Shown: positions 12,371-24,888, numbered from the stretch's first letter. The stretch is 64,000 nucleotides of DNA from Phlebiopsis flavidoalba (GCA_035772785.1 JAOCPU010000026.1:62001-126000); one strand, 5' to 3'. The notes: generated by a model from the sequence alone, not told the origin. Program-made: numbers and translations.

Positions 12371-13814
12371 CTAAGTCGACTGAGGAGCTTGTGTGGAAAA
12401 GATCCGGTTTTGCCACTCGGCTATATGTTTCATGGTTTGCGACCCCGCTCGGGCTCGTGCCAGCCCATAGTAATGAAGGCGTGCAACGCATCTGGTACCT
12501 CTAGATACGTGAGCTTCTCCCCTCCCATATCGTCAAGCATTCGCTCCCTCAACGTCCGAATCTGGTCTAAAAGACATTACGCGCCTCCTCCAATAATCAT
12601 TGTAGGTGGAAAGTCCTTGAACAACTCCACGCGTACTCTCGATCTCGAGAGAGCCCGGTGAGAACCACATGTTCGTGCGTACTCAGGGAGCGAGCCGAGG
12701 AGGGCCCCGGTGGGGTACCCGAACATGAAGCTCTGGCACATGTCCGTGTCGTCGTTGCGTACCCAGCACTCTTTACCAATGTGCGAGCCTCCCCAGTCCG
12801 AAACGGGCGAGGCGAGCATCAGGCCGCCGGGGGCGGGGCCAGTCCGGGCAGGGCATTGAGCACGAGGTAGCGTGCCAGTGCGACGGCAAGGTGTGCGCCG
12901 GCGGATTCTCCTGCGAAAATGATATTTCTAGGTTCGAATCTGAGCACGTTGACGAGGTAGTTGTAACCGCACCAGGTCAATGCGTTCGCGTCGAAGAGCG
13001 AGCCCTAAGAGGTATGTGAGATTTCGTTCTGCGTGACTAGCCGGATGTACTGACCTTCGGTGCGCATAGATTCTGCGCTAGCATTGGTTCCGGGGGCCGC
13101 GCTGGGAGCTGTCGACACGCCGGTCAGCCATGCGGGCCGCGGCATACGGAGTGCGAGACGCACCGACGAGTCCGAAGACGGCCAGCGCACCACTGTGCGC
13201 ACACAAAGCAACCATGTCGAGAGGGGTAAACGGCGGCGCATCCCGCCGCCATGCAGCATCTATTAGAATGGGGCACGATGGGAGCGAGGACGTGCGGTGC
13301 TCACCAAGACATTCGGCGCCATGCGTGGCGATTACGCGAGCGGTGTCGGGCACCGGCCTGCAATTGTACGGTTAGAGGCGGAGTCGAGACGAATGCAGAC
13401 AACGACGTACGCACCGAGGAGGACGTACGCAGTGACGGGCTGCGTCGTGCGTGCGCCATAGCAACCCGCTGTGACAAGGGCAAGTCAGCGGCCGTCGGCG
13501 TGCAAGAAAAAGACACATGTGACTCACCATACAACAACCAGACGCGACGTACCAGCACTGCGCGGCATGGCATGGACAGGGGCGGCGTGGGCTCGTGGAC
13601 GTGGTGTCGTGTCTGGGAGTTGCGCGAGGCGTTACCGACTTGTGGAACTGGTCTATAATGTATTTTCCTTTCAGGCGTAGTGCATAGACGACAAAATGAA
13701 TGACTTACCGTTGGACGGGTGGTGGCAACGGCACAGAACGCGATCAGCCAGCACGGCTTGGACAGCCGAGAACGGGACCTCAAACAGCTGCTGGTAAGAA
13801 GAGGTTTTGATCAT
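12371..13814 (-). CDS. Alpha/beta hydrolase (HSL/carboxylesterase type)
   Basis: Reading the minus strand, the oxyanion-hole motif LHGGGM appears near 13245 and the nucleophile elbow IIFAGESAGAHLAVALARYL around 12925-12865, preceded by WCGYNYLVNVLRFEPRN. After that come GLMLASPVSDWGG and KDFPPTMIIGGGA. The catalytic-His region EVPDALHAFITMGWHEPER lies around 12500-12445. The C-terminus is IAEWQNRIF...QAPQST with stop at 12371-12373. HGGG, GESAG and DALHAF together define the hormone-sensitive-lipase-like family of serine esterases; the substrate cannot be told. The N-terminal exons are poorly resolved: LFEVPFSAVQAVLADRVL near 13770 is plausible, and the ATG at 13814 is tentative. Several frame shifts fall in conserved segments. 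The family call is secure. Confidence 0.8.
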
Positions 13815-13959
13815 GGAGCTTTGGGACCAAGCGCATAGAATGGGCTCCAGTAAGTACAGACAAACATCAGATGGGTCCAGCAGGAACAAAATATGCATTT
13901 CCACGGCAGAGGATACAAACTACTACAACACGCTAATTCAACCCTGTCTCCTCGAGGAT

Positions 13960-14330
13960 TTGCTTGCTGAGGTAGACGTGCTTGGTCTTCTTGTGACCGT
14001 TGGCGTTCGTGTACGTGACTGTGAGGTGACTCTGGGTGTCCGTCCTGCTCTTGTGGATGGCACTCCTACAACCACTGGTCAGCATCATTGAAGGCAATCT
14101 ATAAATGTGTCACTCACCGGATCACTGCACTATTGGCACCCCATCCACCGGATTGATCCTGACTAGTCCTGCACTCCCTCACCCACTCCTCAAGCATCGC
14201 GCGGGACCTTCGGCTGGTTCTTGTAGTGATGGATTGCACATCCAACTGACTTGCATTGCTTTGCGGCGCGACCTGAATGGAGACCTGTTAGAAGACAGAC
14301 CACAGTGACAAGTACGAACACGCACCTTTC
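13960..14330 (-). CDS. Possible small protein, unrecognised
   Basis: The minus strand reads AIHKSRTDTQSHLTVTYTNA then KKTKHVYLSKQILEETGLN followed by a stop near 13940-13960, a sensible beta-strand-like C-terminus. An upstream exon around 14195-14290 reads AAKQCKSVGCAIHHYKNQPK. A GT donor just after the ATCCG near 14120 and a CAG near 14080 would join them. I do not recognise the family, and the start is unknown. It is adjacent to the 12-bp satellite at 14405. Moderate to low confidence. Confidence 0.35.
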
Positions 14331-14404
14331 AACAATGAACTGCGAAGAGAAAAGGAGCCAGGCAGGACGGCGGTGGAAGACAGAGTCGCGCTTGGGCTCT
14401 ACGA

Positions 14405-14514
14405 GCGCTGTCCGCCGTCGGGAGCGCCGTCGGGAGGGCCGCCGAGAGCGCCGTCGAGAGTCGCCATCGAGAGCGCCGTCGAGAGCGCCGTCAAGAGCGC
14501 CGTCGAGAGCGCCT
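14405..14514. repeat. 12-bp minisatellite (gagcgccgtcga type)
   Basis: About eight imperfect copies of a 12-bp unit related to gagcgccgtcga. Because 12 is a multiple of 3, minus-strand frames read a GALD tetrapeptide repeat and plus-strand frames Arg/Glu/Ser-rich repeats. No evidence that either is translated. Confidence 0.85.
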
Positions 14515-14573
14515 CCCATTTGCAGAGCCCCGCGCACAAGACCTGTAGGAATGGAGACCACACACGAGATAGA

Positions 14574-14662
14574 TACGGCGACCCAGGACGCACGGACACG
14601 AGCGAAGGCGGGTCGTGTCACGTCGTGTGTGAGGCAGCGAGGGGTGCTCGCACGGACCGGTC
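14574..14662. repeat. Dispersed degenerate repeat, copy B
   Basis: Counterpart of 5395-5525, with the shared words tacggcgacccagg, ggacacgagcga, gtcgtgt and cacgtcgtg in the same order and strand. Confidence 0.55.
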
Positions 14663-14709
14663 GCCGTGCACTGAGTCAAACTGTACAAGAAGTCAGCTCA
14701 TTGCGATAG

Positions 14710-17452
14710 CGGGGGACGGCGGCCACTCACGAAGACGCGACAGAGGCTGGGGCGTCGTATGGGGGTCACACGGCGCATGCCTACGCAGCCTGAGTTGAGT
14801 TCACTCTTGCGTGGTGGGCGATTGACTCATCGTACGTAGTCTTGTTCCGCGAATGACGGTACCAAAGCGCGAGATTTTCTTCTATTAGGTCGACTACGCG
14901 AGTAGTGACGCAGTCTATTGGGATTCGAGCTAGTGTAGGGTACACTGGCTGTTGTGGTCGCCCCTCGTGAGTTTGCCGACACTATAGGTTCATGATAAAC
15001 TAGACTCACCATTGTACGCTGGCCATACTGTAGCATTCTAGCCAAAAATCTCGCTCGCAGGTGCTTGGACACTGGTAGGCATCTTGAATACAACTACATC
15101 CTCACTGTCACCCTTCGCCTTCTGCATCGACGCCAGATCCAAACCCTAGCACACACCGAGGCCACCGCCTGGTTGTTTCCGAGAGCCCCGCAAATGCTTT
15201 CCGAGATTTTCGCAAGGGTTCTCCAAGAGTTTCGCACAGCTTTGATATGGGTCACACGTCGACGACATGGCGGGTTGCTTTCGATCAAATGAGCGTGTTT
15301 GTTGCGCTGGGGTGAAGGTACCGGACAAACTCGAAAGCTTCGTGGTGTGCTGACACAGTCCCTGCATGGTACCGTGGATTAGTCTTGCGACAGGATGGCG
15401 CCCCCGAGGAACCTGGCATGAATGAGTATTGATTTGATGGGATTTGACGATTGCGGCGAGTGAGCTCTTCGGGAACCCCCTGATCAGCTGTGAGTTCAAT
15501 TGAAAGTGGAAAGAATCAACGGTGTACTCACCTCGCTAAGAGCTCACTGCACGACCGCATCTCTGGCATTAGAGAGCCTCTTGCTCGGGGATACTCGGCT
15601 GCTGACCCACACAGGGTTTCAGCTGCCGGTCGAGCTGCCACGGGCCCAAGCCAACGACTGTGAGCACGCAGCAGTAGACACTCGTATCACCCGAGCCGAG
15701 CGTGCTGGCAAGGGGCAGGTTGCAATAACGACGAGTGACCTGTCGAAAGTGAGGAAGCTCGGAAAAGCCACTCGCCCATGTTTGATGAAGATCGATTAGA
15801 TCAACGTTTGAGCTTTTGCAAATCAACATCGCATAAAAACTTTATCACTAATCCCTAATCAATTTATATACGCCGTATATCACTGGCAGATGGCGTCCCG
15901 CTTTCATTTTTCCATTCATCTCTCTTTCCTTACCCTCTCATCTCCCTCTCCCTTGCTTTCCTATGGCGCCCGGTGCCTGTATAAGTACTTCTCAACGGAT
16001 GGCCAATACATCAGTCCCGCAAAGGTCGCAAAATAAAATAAAAAAGAAAAACCTCTCTTCACCAGCCGTTGTAGCCAATGCTTCTGTTTGGGCCATGGTG
16101 TTTGGGCCATGTGTTATTTTTACACAACAGGTGGTGCACAATAAATGATGCTGTGGCCGCACCATGGTCCATGAAAATAAAGTTTCATTCATTACCGTCT
16201 TCCCGTAGCATAAAGTCCAATGACCGTAACCTAGAGCCAAATATAATTTCACGTTCTCATTGCATGCTCATCATGGCCATTCTCCAAGTTAAAAAGCTTC
16301 GTGCATGCCTCTTCATTATCGCCGTCCTGCGAGTTTTTAGTTGTTACTTTAGTCCTGCAGTTTGTGGAGCACACCACTTGCCCTGCCGCCTCTCCCGTAG
16401 CCTACAACGTCTCTCGCGCGCTACAACTCCTAGGTCTGCCCCACATCACCCGACATCGGTCAGCTCACTATGGTTCCACCGATGGGGGAAGAGCGAAGCT
16501 GAGGCGCTTCTTGTCAATCATTAAGTAGTCGATATTCCCACATGAGCGTATACGTCTTAGATACACATTCAAGTTAAACACCATTCGCCCTCGCGTCCTC
16601 CATGATTGCATGGACTGCTAGCTCCGCTATCTTATCCCTCTTCCTCTAGGTGATAACACCGTGCCCCTGGATGGTAGCCTCTGTATGAGTTTAGCCCGAC
16701 AGCGAGGGCAAATTTCGACGTCCTTTTAGAGATCGTCATCGAGTTCCGCAACAGTCGCTTTTTGACGATCCCCACCCATGGATATATGTCGCGACAGGAC
16801 CAATATGTCTTTGAGCGAGCATCTGCCTGATTAAAACGTCCCATTTGGTTCTCACAGTGGGTATTATGTCCGGGTGGATGAAGTTCGGGTAACGTTTTCT
16901 TTCAGGTAGGGCGCTCACTCGTCGTGATGTCGCTCGATGATAGGGTCTCTTCACAGCCTGCTGATATGGCCCGGGGAAGCCCGGTGGGTTTCTTCAAGGG
17001 GTCCGGCCGGGGTTGCTCTTAGGGGCTCGGCGAATACCGAGGGTTATGATCCGGTAAGTTCCTCAAGACATCCTCGCTCGTTGGTTGGCCGAGAAGCCAG
17101 TCAAGCCAACTCGTCGCCGTTCGAATCCCAGCCTGTGATTCGCTGCGAGACGGTGCCTTCGACTTGATTGTGGAAGGTTAGTGGATCCCTAGCCGGTACT
17201 GTCGAGGGCTATGGGCGCAAATGATGGTTGGTGGGGGAATCGACTCGTGGGGTTTTGGGGCGCTGATCGTAAGCGCGCGACCCCCGGACAGGTACGGGCT
17301 GGGGTTATCGCAACGAACATGCGCATACGTTTTCATACTCATGCGATGTCCCAATTCGTAACCAACTTCGACAGCAAACGGGTAGTAGAATAGGCTCCTG
17401 GTGTCAAGCCGGTTATATGCCATGAGGAGGGACCCGTGGTTTTCGGTGGATG
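14710..17452. other. Gene-poor interval with repeats and one secretion-like ORF
   Basis: No conserved gene recognised. A short plus ORF (ATG 16273 to 16524) begins with a basic then hydrophobic stretch (KKLRACLFIIAVLRVF), but what follows is unconvincing. The direct repeat tttgggccatg occurs twice at about 16087-16110. Around 15200-15290 a plus segment (LSEIFARVLQEF) vaguely recalls an F-box but lacks a context. Confidence 0.35.
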
Positions 17453-18348
17453 TCAATGGTAAGCTTTTAGAATCACACTCTCGTTTGCCATCCCCCAAGG
17501 AGTCCATTTTCGATGCCAGTCGGAAAATGGAAAGCGTTGCGAAGGGGGACTACCAGTAGGTCGATTGCTTGACTTTTCTCGGACGAATGCGATGAGTTCC
17601 TCGACGGTAAGATGGTGAAATCGAAAATCGTGCACGAGTGAGCCGACGGACGTAGTCATCGTAACGAACGTAAGTGCGTCAAGTTGATCGGCGAGTTTCA
17701 TCGCGGATAAGTATGCCCGTAGATATTGCGCATCGGGAGTACGGAACGGAACGTCACATCGCGAGATCGAAAGCGGTATTTTTGGCTGGTATGGAGAGCA
17801 GGGCGTCGAGCGGAAAATGTGGGGAAGAAGGGTTTGTCGTCGTCGCTTGGGTTCATGAGACGGTCCGCCCGCACATCTTCGCGATAAGAACTGTGCACTA
17901 ACCACAGATTAGACGAGTACACAGTGTCTATATGGTCAGCACTCACAATGCGGGTCCTTGAAAGATCACGTCCAAGAAAAAGTCAAAGTCTCCAGGATAC
18001 AACCAGTCCATGAGGATGGGATGTTGCCCGTCCAGACCCTCCTCGGTAGGTAGGTGATATTGACCAAGGGAGAAAAACATCCCCGAAAACGCGCCTGAGA
18101 CCTCAGCGAGCCGCTTGACCGGTAATTGGTACAAGACATCGCGAATCTAAGGAGAATTAATTGTGTTCTCGTGGGACTATCGAGAAAGACGAAACGCACG
18201 GAAATGAAGACCCGCCTGGTCTCCCGGGCTAGGTTTATAGAAATGCCGTGAGCAAACACTGGACGGGTGCGTCAGCTTCAGTGCAAGACAGCGTAGAGGA
18301 GAGACTCACGCTTCTTCACCATCCGCCTGTGTTGTACGGGTTGGGCAT
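17453..18348 (-). CDS. BTB/POZ-type protein, copy 1
   Basis: The tentative start ATG (18348) gives MPNPYNTGGW. An exon follows with ISINLARETRRVFIS. An intron (donor gtgcgt, acceptor ccttag) then leads into IRDVLYQLPVKRLAEVSGAF and the acidic-loop region EEGLDGQHPILMDWLYPGDF with DFFLDVIF (18134-17945). This matches the recalled layout of an expanded agaricomycete BTB family, whose members often act as protein-protein adaptors, sometimes for cullin-3 ubiquitin ligases; that role is only inferred here. The next exon (about 17900-17455) is open and helical (AMKLADQLDALTFVTMT, HLTVEELIAFVREK). Copies 2 and 3 (28.5 and 31.4 kb, plus strand) share the intron position just before the LPV segment. 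The C-terminus is uncertain. Confidence 0.65.
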
Positions 18349-19819
18349 TATTGGCGACGTGAGAGGTGCGCAAGAAACGTCTGTGGTGGGGGAAGAGTAC
18401 GCGCAGAATTGTCAAAGTCCAAGCTCTGAGAACAAAGGATTGATGTGCGACGCCAGAGGGGCCTGTACCACGATAATCGCACGTGGGATACACGGCGTGT
18501 TCAGAACTCCCTGCGAGCTGAGTCTGGATCTCTGAGACTGAGATGCATAAAATGAAATCGGCTACATTACGAAAGGCTGGCCGTCACGGAGTGGGTGACC
18601 AAGGAATCCACGGCCAAGTATGTGTGTGTTGTTTTTTCCGAGACTGTGTGAGTGAATCTGCACCCGTGTTGAGTGTTGTCGTCGCAGAACCTGAATGACT
18701 TACAAGCTCACCGTTGGGCGTTCACTACACACCATGGAGGCACAAATTACCGTATGGACTTCCCAGTGATACCGGAGTTTCTAGTGTTAAACTTGCCTCC
18801 TTCCAGGCAGACGGGTTCTTCATCCTCCTCTGCAGTCCACACTGCAAAACATTGAGTCAATGAGCAGATGATGCCTCAGTAGCCACACAGACCTTCTCTC
18901 GTTCCTAGTTCTCTTCGATGTCCCTATCGTCATCCGCGGCCATTGGCACTGGCGGGCCTCCATCCACTTTGTCATCGTGGTGTCGCCCGAGGTGCCGTGC
19001 AGCTTCAAAGCTCCAAGCTCGGGCTCGCATGTTATGGAACGCAGCCAAGGTTTTCGAAGGGGGCGCGATGGGAGGAGATTGTTGAGAAGGTGAAGATGGT
19101 ACCGATTGATGTTAACGGAGGTTGGTGACAATGGGAAGTGGACGTACCGACAACCTAGATTATTCCCAGACGTGTCCCCTTATGCTCAAGGAGTCTCCCT
19201 AGGCTGTTTCGCACCCCGGGTGTAGCGCATAGCTGTGAGGCTAGTGTGCTTAAGTACAGCTGTGGGTTGGTGGCTAGTGCCTCTGGCCGTGGGGAAGCAC
19301 AGGATTGATGCTGAATTGTGAGAGGGAAGGTTAAGCAGGGAGAGTTGATCGGATGGGAGTGGGCTTAACGCGAGACGTGTTCTCACACGGGCAGCTATGT
19401 ATATACGGCGCTGTTGACAGTTACTACACACGATCACCATAGCATCACAATGATGTCGACGTCAGCAGTAATTGATGCCTCCCGCGCGTGGTGCCCTAGA
19501 TGTCAATCGAACAAAATCGTAAGGAGGCTCAAGCCCTCCACATGAACACCGTTTGTGAACTTTAAAAGCTTAACCGTTGACTAGAGATGTAGGTAATTTG
19601 TGACCTGAACTTAACATAGGCTCACCTCACCACCCGAGTCATCAGGCCGTCAGAGAAATGGCCTCGAACCGTCTCAGTCGCACAACCGCTTGGCGACGGT
19701 CAAAAAGAGTCTCTACACTCGGGCACATAGAGTCGGACACCAACGGATATCGCCATGGCTCCTCACGATCTGGTCGCTGCTGTCTCGCACGAGTCAACTA
19801 CTGTCGCTGAGAGGTTCCG
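18349..19819. other. Intergenic, nothing convincing
   Basis: Short open frames on both strands with no conserved motif. May contain the promoter of BTB copy 1 (minus) and the left flank of the transposon-related region. Confidence 0.4.
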
Positions 19820-20062
19820 TTGGCCGATCCAGGCCCGTGCAAACTCCAACATTGGGAGATTGCGTACCCCAACCGATTGTTTTCCGCGATACGAATCAAA
19901 CTCCTTGAGCAAATTTCGATTTTCTGCCCTGACCTACATTCACTCGTGTTCGCACACAACCTTCCAATGCCGGTGACATCGCGCTGGTACAGAGACCCGA
20001 GGCAGAATACCTTGTTCATTAACTCCGGTCGTTCGATGTCTCGTCCCAGGTCACCCGAATAA
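19820..20062 (+). CDS. Coding-like fragment, unrecognised
   Basis: An open stretch reading LFSAIRIKLLEQISIFCPDL, HSLVFAHNLPMPVTSRWY then RQNTLFINSG. The composition looks like a helical/leucine-rich protein, possibly an F-box/LRR fragment, or it could be upstream sequence of the transposase gene. It ends in a stop at 20060 and I cannot join it to anything with certainty. Confidence 0.25.
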   Translation: MADPGPCKLQHWEIAYPNRLFSAIRIKLLEQISIFCPDLHSLVFAHNLPMPVTSRWYRDPRQNTLFINSGRSMSRPRSPE

Positions 20063-20154
20063 CAACGATTTCCTGGCGACCATGAACTACATCTACACAA
20101 CACCCGGGAGATCATACAGAACAACTGCTTCGTTTTTGCGATGGTGATCAAGAA

Positions 20155-23100
20155 ACCCAGAAGAAGCTGTAGAAGAACTTCTAGCCCTCTTCGACAAAGA
20201 ACAGTACACGGTGTCAGATGAACTGAAGCGACTGGAAGATACTTCGTGTCGCTGCATGGAATCTAGCACAGAGAAATCGGGCAGCACCATCGGCGAATCA
20301 AGTTCATAGTTGTTGAAACAGGGTACAAGCCTCGTCAGTAATACTAACGGCGACCGTGTCTGACAATAATGTGACAGATCACTTCTTCGTTGGCTACGAC
20401 TATACAGGCCCGAGAGCGGTCATTTTTGCTTGCCATATCATCGTATCCATGCAATATCTCATATTTAACAGTCCCAGAACAGAGCGTGTAATGCAATCCT
20501 TGGGGGACTTCGCTCAGTTTCTCCGCTTATTCGCCGGGTTCACCGTTCAGGCCTCGCCAGTACATTTCACTACTCAACATGCCGCCCCTCGCCCCCTATC
20601 TGAGCAGCTAGCCAAGGATATCACGACCATCGTTCCCAAGTATAATCTCGACCCACATCTTCGCTCATCTAACGTCTGCTGTGCTAGTTGCTTTGCTCTA
20701 TACACCCCCGAAACCTGCCCCACTCACATGCACTTATCAGCTGACTCCTTCGAGTTGACCCGTGCGCGACTGAGCTTTACCGACAAAGATATGTCGGCGG
20801 AAGATCTTATACATCCCCTGCCCTGAAATATCCATCATCAGTCATTCGCACCGTGGCTCGGACGTCTTTTTTCCCGTCGGGAGATAGAGGATGCAATCGA
20901 TCGTTTCGCTCCAAGCGGCTAAATCCGAACCCACACCGGACGTCTACGATATCATGCACTCGCCAGGCTTTCGCAGTTTCAAGGGACCAGGGAGTCAAAA
21001 ACAAGCCGTACCTGGACAACAGCGACGAACCTCACTCAGCAAGACTCATCTTCGCTCTTGGTGCGGCACGGATTCAATCCGTACGGCATGAAACCCGCTG
21101 GACCCCAAGTCACTTCCACTGGGCTGTACATAATTCTTCTCAACCTACCCCCTCATTTGCGATATCTTCCAGAGAACACCTTTCTCGTCGGTGTCATCCC
21201 GGGGAAGCCTTCAAAGAGCCAAATCAATCATTCGCTCAAACTGCTAGTCGACGACTTCTTGCCCGCCTGGGACCCTGGGCTGGTTCTGAAACGCACTGCA
21301 AAGTATCCGCTCGGAAGGCACACATATTCCGCTTTGATACCTGCCGTGTTGGATGTCGTCGCTGGCCGGCCAAGTGTCAGGCTTCGCATCCGCCACTGCA
21401 ACGCATTTTTGCCCGTACTGCTTTCTCACCTCTGACAACATTGAAAACTTCGAGCATACCTCTTGGCCGCGCCGTGACCTGGCAAGTCATAGGCGGGCCG
21501 CCGAAGCGTGGCGGGACGCAACTAGTGAGAGAGAGCAAAAGCGAATCTTCGAGAGGAATGGTCCAAGTCCGATGGTCAGAACTGCTTCGCCTCCCATACT
21601 GGGATCCTATCAAATTCACTCTCCCAGAAAGCATCCATTTGTTTTATCTGGGTCTCTTGGAAGACCACCTCCGTGTCAATGGTGGGGAATGAGCGACAAT
21701 GCACCAGATGGTGATGGCTTGTTCCACCCCCACGCATGCCCCAGCGCAGGAGCCCGCGGCTATAGAGATGGAGTTTGCAACTTGGTGTCTTCGACATGGC
21801 ACAAAGGAACAGCTCATGACCAGCGTTAAGGAGGCCTTGTGGCACTTATGCTTTGCGCGGGGTTTACGCAGGGCAAAAAATACGAAAGGAGCGCTGGTTC
21901 AGGAGCTAATGCTATGGGTACGTATCGGTTAGATACTGACGTTGCATGAGTGTCTGACGCGTCCTAGAGAGAAAGAGAGGGTCTTCCGGTTGCTCCTGAT
22001 TCGTCCCATCGGCCAAACCGGACGAACTCGTCTCGGGCACCGACTAGATCGAGGACAGATACACAACCCCTGCACACAACCCGGCCCCATCTCCTCGAGG
22101 TGACGATGAATATAACGAGCCGTATTTAGACCCAAGTGACACCCTCTATAGAGAGTCCACTTCCTACAACGTCTAGATCACAGCAAGAGTCTGCGATGTC
22201 CGGATCAAATCCAAGCACGGCGAGATTCCCTGTGCCCGGCGATGACTACCACCTCAGGACGTTCATCCGGCGTTTTAACCAAACGATGCACCGGTCTTAG
22301 TCTATCCTATGACCAACGATGACATCCGTGGACACTGCCAACCTCGCTCTCAAACCGATCAGGGGATATTCTCAACGCTTTCGCGGCTTTCGCTCGAGGA
22401 CAGAGTGAGGCTGCTCTTTCGCAGAGAAATAAAGCAATTCTCGAGTACATGTCTGTTTTCTATTGCCTGTCAAGTACCGGCACGAAGAGAGACCTTGCTA
22501 GTCGTTTGATTGCCTACGTAAGTATATGTTTCACCCAGCACTCGAGCTATGCGTGGCTGACTTAAACGTGCTCGCTGGGCTAGCGGAATACGGCTCTCCA
22601 CGCAGAAAGTGAACAAGCGGTTACTATCGTATGTAAAATGACACGTATCAGTCTCCTCGACTATTGAGACATACTTGACGTGGCTCAGGCAACTAGTGCT
22701 GCCGGGTCCGGGGAAGAAAGCATGGCCCTACCTGCCGCCTCGGTGGTGAATCGAGAGGTAATCTTGATGGTTCATCTTAAGCGAAGATGTGCTTTATATG
22801 AATTACCTCCTTAGATTGGAACTTCGCACATCGATTCGACGACCGGGCGCAGCAAATCATGCCCTGCCGCTGCCGTTTACGGGCCAAGCTGTCTGTTCAT
22901 CTCGTTTATGAATTCAATGCGCAAGCTGATCCGTGACGTAGTCGTATTCTCAGGAGATCGTGCCGCAAGTGGGGGACCTACCTCCGCCGCCGCAAGTGGG
23001 GGACCTACCTCCGCCGCCGCAAGTGGGGGACCTACCTCCGCCGCCGCAAGTGGGGGACCTACCTCCGCCTCGTGATCGCGGACATACGGAAGCCCATTCG

Positions 23101-24590
23101 GTAGCACCCCCACCGAATCCAAAGAAACGACCCCTCATGTACTGGGTGAACATACGCTCGATGAAATCCACAAGGACATGCGACGACGAACCCAGTTACC
23201 AAGCTGGGTTGCTCCGGCACCTCCCAATTTTGGAGGTACAGAAAGGGGGTAAACTTAGCGCAGACCAATGGAGAACCCTAGCCACAATTCATCTCCCCAT
23301 CACGCTCATTCGTCTCTGGGGCAATCGGAACGACCCGATTCAAAGAGATGCTTGACAATTTCATGGATCTTGTCGGCGCTGTGGAGCTGTCCGGGTTATT
23401 GGGTAACCTCTGAGGCGAATATCCGATCGTACGAGGCGCTCATCCTCCGCTACCCCCCAATTCCAGAAGGCAAAGGAGCTTTACAGGGAGTCGACCATCA
23501 AGAACATTCATCACCTAGCGATTCACATTGCGGAGTTTTTACGGCAATTTTGGCCCGTACACGCATGGGAGGCCTTTGTCTTCGAAAGGTTCAACTTCCT
23601 GCTGCAACATTTGAATACCAATCACAAGAGAGGTGCTTGGACTATGCTGCTGGCCTACTAATAGCTAACCGTGGAACCCATTGTAGGTGAGATGGTGGAG
23701 CTTACGTTCATGAACCATACCTGTCGCGCGGCAAATTTCGTGCCATTTTGAGGAACGAAGAAATCCAAAACTCCGTCTCCGAGATCATCGAAGTCTATAG
23801 CAAGCTGGAGAGCGAAGACGGTAGAGGCACCCGACTTGCAGACATCCTACAACTGGGACAGAAATCTACGTTCCCTGACCTAGGCAATACACCCGATTCC
23901 CCAATCAGCGTGTCTACTCTGCCTGGCAAGATGCAACTCGATGATGCGGCATTCAAATCTCTTCTACTCTTTCTCAACCGCGAAAATTTTGGCAGGCCAA
24001 GAAAACCACCCCTCTGACACCGCTCCCTTTACCTTTCTACGCCGATCCGATGATGAAGGTTAAACATCCCAGCCAGGTGTTCACTCTCTCTCGCGAAGTC
24101 CAGGGGTGTTCTAACGTCATGACGAACGGTGTGACGTTTTACGCCCCTCCAGAGAAGGATACAAAAACTCCTATGTCATGATACAGTACACGAGGAACAA
24201 GATTTCCGCGGCTCGCATCGTCTCTATATTTCTTCACCGGCGAAGTGTAGTCAGTGTGGGCGGGATGTCCATCGAGGAGCCTTTCCTCGTCATTTGAAGC
24301 GCTAGAGGAGCTCTCTCCTGCTGATTGCCGAAGCCGACGTGTACAGAAAATATTCCAGCTACTCGGGGGTACCTGCCTATGTTTACGAAGGATATCGAAG
24401 TGCTGAGGTCGTTAGACCAGACCGAATTATTTGTCACTTTGCCCGCACTTCCGATCGTCTTTCCGGGGATTTTCTCGCCCTTGCGTCCATGTTCTACCGC
24501 TCAGCCGCGTGAGTCGCTCTCTCGCTCTGATAAGACAATCCAACTGAATTTGACCCATATAGCTCTCCCAGATGATAAATATTACAGATG
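20155..24590 (+). CDS. Tnp2-family (CACTA/EnSpm-type) transposase
   Basis: Transposase of the basidiomycete Tnp2 family (DDE type, CACTA superfamily), expected to cut and paste the element in the nucleus. Order of recognisable parts: a helical leader (VMQSLGDFAQFLRLFAGFTV, about 20490); a cysteine-bearing segment (KYNLDPHLRSSNVCCASC, about 20640); GFNPYGMKPAGPQVTSTGLY with ILLNLPPHLRYLPENTF (21065-21180); LKLLVDDFLPAWDPGLVL; GFASATATHFCPYCFLTSDN (about 21380-21440); LLRLPYWDPIKFTL...FYLGLLEDH (21585-21665); a SAP-like piece ending TKRDLASRLIAY (about 22510); a 9-residue tandem repeat (22962-23068); and the C-terminal domain with LSADQWRTLATIHLPITLIR, ELSGLLVTSEANIRSYEALI, IKNIHHLAIHIAEFLRQF and FERFNFLLQHLNTNHK (23255-23640). 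The coding signal fades near 24590. Start not determined. Many frame shifts fall inside conserved motifs, so I cannot tell an intact from a dead element. I found no CACTA terminal repeats. Confidence 0.85.
22962..23068 (+). repeat. 27-bp in-frame tandem repeat, 4 copies
   Basis: Four near-identical copies of a 27-bp unit encoding PQVGDLPPP inside the Tnp2 coding region, between the SAP-like piece and the C-terminal domain. The length preserves frame, consistent with a flexible linker that has expanded by slippage. Confidence 0.95.
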
Positions 24591-24686
24591 AATCGGGCTT
24601 CTGAATGAGTTTTGGCACGATACTCAACCTAGATCACAAAGACGGCGATTCAGAGATACGTTAGTAGCTAGAAATGCAATGCCCCT

Positions 24687-24710
24687 CCCCCCCCCCCCCC
24701 CCCCCCCCCC
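24687..24710. repeat. Poly-C run (24 C)
   Basis: Uninterrupted C homopolymer flanked by further C clusters (24682-24718), between the transposase and repeat copy 1. Length is unreliable in error-prone reads. Confidence 0.9.
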
Positions 24711-24888
24711 TGCCCCCCCTGGTGTCATGCTCTGATGCTGGACTCTGGATCCTCCTGCGATATAATAAGTTTCTGGACGTTGAGATCGCAAGCACAGACA
24801 CACCAGATTTTCTGCTTCATGTACATGGTGTGTGTTGAAGTACTTTCAGTTTAAGTGGGACTGTGACCAGCCCGTCGTGATGCCAGTG

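Noticed and set aside
15180..15292. F-box-like segment on the plus strand
   Set aside because: LSEIFARVLQEF is too short and lacks the LP-x6-I start of an F-box.
17050..17150. tRNA suggested by gttcgaatccc near 17117
   Set aside because: The T-stem does not pair and no D-arm or anticodon arm can be placed at the right distances.
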